Assembly: GCF_000820515.1 (NCBI RefSeq)
Contig: NZ_JXDG01000062.1
Coordinates: 1 to 64,000 of the forward strand
From: Pseudomonas batumici
GTDB lineage: Bacteria; Pseudomonadota; Gammaproteobacteria; Pseudomonadales; Pseudomonadaceae
Direction of reading: 5' to 3'
Length of the DNA: 64,000 nt
A program made the translations under genes and the position numbers. The number at the start of each line of letters is the position of its first letter. Positions within the stretch are counted from its first letter, which is position 1. Shown piece by piece: positions 62,829 to 64,000 of the stretch. Below the pieces are notes generated by a model. That model saw nothing but the letters and a program-made list of their open reading frames with translations. It made no database searches and was not told the DNA's origin.

Positions 62829-63329
62829 TCACAGGATCTCCGCTGCAGTTTTGCCGCGCTTGGCAGCAATGGACTCAGGAGACTGCATGGCTTTCAGACC
62901 CTTGAAAGTGGCGTAAACCACGTTCACAGGGTTAGTCGAGCCGTAGCACTTGGCCAGAACGTTCTGAACGCCAGCAACTTCGAGAACGGCACGCATTGCG
63001 CCGCCAGCGATGATACCGGTACCTTCAGAAGCTGGCTGCATGTACACCTTCGAAGCGCCGTGGGCGGACTTCATGGCGTACTGCAGGGTGGTGCCGTTCA
63101 GATCAACCTGGATCATGTTGCGGCGTGCAGCTTCCATAGCTTTCTGGATCGCAGCAGGCACTTCACGTGACTTGCCACGGCCGAAACCTACACGGCCCTT
63201 GCCATCACCTACCACGGTCAACGCGGTGAAAGTGAAGATACGGCCGCCTTTAACGGTTTTGGCTACGCGGTTAACTTGAACCAGCTTCTCGATGTAGCCT
63301 TCGTCGCGCTTTTGGTCGTTATTTGACAT
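62829..63329 (-). CDS. rpsE: 30S ribosomal protein S5
   Basis: 166 residues; [61 protein letters not shown] decoding-fidelity protein in the spc operon. Confidence 0.98.
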
Positions 63330-63332
63330 AAC

Positions 63333-63683
63333 TTAGAACTCCAGCCCAGCTTCACGAGCAGCATCAGCCAGCGCCTTGACGCGGCCGTGGTACTTGAAGC
63401 CAGAGCGGTCGAAAGCCACCTGCGAGACGCCAGCGGCTTTAGCACGCGTAGCGACCAGCTGGCCAACCTTAGTGGCCGCGTCGATGTTGCCGGTGGCACC
63501 ATCACGCAGTTCTTTGTCCAAAGTCGAGGCACTTGCCAGGACCTTGTTGCCGTCGGCCGAAATGACCTGGGCGTAGATGTGCTGCGAAGAGCGGAACACG
63601 CAGAGACGCACGACTTCGAGTTCGTGCATTTTCAGGCGTGCTTTGCGAGCGCGACGCAGTCGAGTAACTTTTTTGTCGGTCAT
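63333..63683 (-). CDS. rplR: 50S ribosomal protein L18
   Basis: 116 residues; RLRRARKARLKMHELEVVRL, RSSQHIYAQVISADGNKVLA, FDRSGFKYHGRVKALADAAR. Binds 5S rRNA. Confidence 0.98.
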   Translation of the reverse strand: MTDKKVTRLRRARKARLKMHELEVVRLCVFRSSQHIYAQVISADGNKVLASASTLDKELRDGATGNIDAATKVGQLVATRAKAAGVSQVAFDRSGFKYHGRVKALADAAREAGLEF

Positions 63684-63693
63684 TTGCTATGCC

Positions 63694-64000
63694 CTACTTC
63701 TTCTTGGCTTCTTTACGACGGACGACTTCGTCCGCGTAGCGCACACCCTTGCCTTTGTACGGCTCTGGTGGACGGAAGTCGCGGATTTCAGCGGCCACCT
63801 GACCTACCAGCTGCTTGTCGATACCCTTGATCAGGATGTCGGTCTGGCTTGGGGTCTCAGCGGTAACGCCTGCTGGCAGTTCATAATCCACTGGGTGCGA
63901 GAAGCCGAGAGCCAGGTTCAGCACTGTGCCTTTTGCTTGCGCTTTGTAACCAACACCGACCAGCTGGAGCTTGCGCTCGAAGCCTTGGCTTACGCCCTGG
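63694..64000 (-). CDS. rplF: 50S ribosomal protein L6 (partial, 5' end off window)
   Basis: 102 C-terminal residues are inside the window: GFERKLQLVGVGYKAQAKGT, ALGFSHPVDYELPAGVTAET, and RDFRPPEPYKGKGVRYADEV. The full protein is about 177 residues, so the first ~75 lie beyond position 64000. Confidence 0.97.
   Translation of the reverse strand, partial: QGVSQGFERKLQLVGVGYKAQAKGTVLNLALGFSHPVDYELPAGVTAETPSQTDILIKGIDKQLVGQVAAEIRDFRPPEPYKGKGVRYADEVVRRKEAKKK

Overview
The window is chromosomal DNA from a fluorescent Pseudomonas, most likely the P. fluorescens complex. The evidence is the high GC content, the characteristic 'GTAGGAGC..GCTTGC..GCGAT' REP elements between genes, and gene order shared with P. 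aeruginosa in three blocks: xseB-ispA-dxs to nrdR, ssb-MFS-uvrA-ferritin-katA, and the alpha/spc ribosomal operons. Function calls rest on protein motifs read by eye and on remembered family features; no database search was run.

Layout. 1-715: a 12-bp tandem repeat, a large hairpin, a truncated HigA-like antitoxin and a cluster of TGTCGC/GCGACA dyads. 716-10952 (minus): a six-gene magA-F operon built around the bacterial alpha-2-macroglobulin MagD, with DUF2135, DUF2138, DUF1175 and DUF2300 partners, some carrying cell-wall-enzyme-like motifs. 11404-14541 (plus): xseB-ispA-dxs (isoprenoid precursors). 14688-22564 (minus): a riboflavin/thiamine/nusB/pgpA/nrdR block with many stop/start overlaps. 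22706-24803 (plus): YbaY lipoprotein, methyltransferase and YbbN-type thioredoxin. 25428-28695 (plus): a zinc-uptake-type operon (ZrgA, ABC ATPase, FtsX-like permease, DUF3299). 28985-29668: OprG/OmpW behind two tandem Anr/FNR-like boxes. 29794-37660: an RmlD-like reductase, the long helicase Lhr, an MFS transporter and a LysR regulator.

The most unusual accessory region is 37688-44129: a 1118-residue XRE-HTH/degenerate cyclase/AAA/TPR regulator, divergent from a MACPF (perforin-like) protein with a possible beta-trefoil tail, followed by an unrecognised partner protein. Next come a tandem aspartate/glutamate racemase whose first domain has lost one catalytic Cys, a dicarboxylate/amino-acid symporter and a divergent HypT/YjiE-like LysR (44184-48258). 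A PIN/HTH toxin-antitoxin pair follows, then a gene-poor 0.6-kb stretch rich in hairpins, including a probable three-way-junction RNA, ahead of a DUF3077 gene.

The right end is core genome: ssb, a YajR-like MFS transporter, uvrA, a heme-less bacterioferritin homologue, katA, then the alpha operon (rpsM-rpsK-rpsD-rpoA-rplQ) with a visible promoter, and the distal spc operon (rplF partial, rplR, rpsE, rpmD, rplO, secY, rpmJ). At least seven REP or REPIN elements punctuate the boundaries between transcription units, and one of them sits inside the zinc operon.
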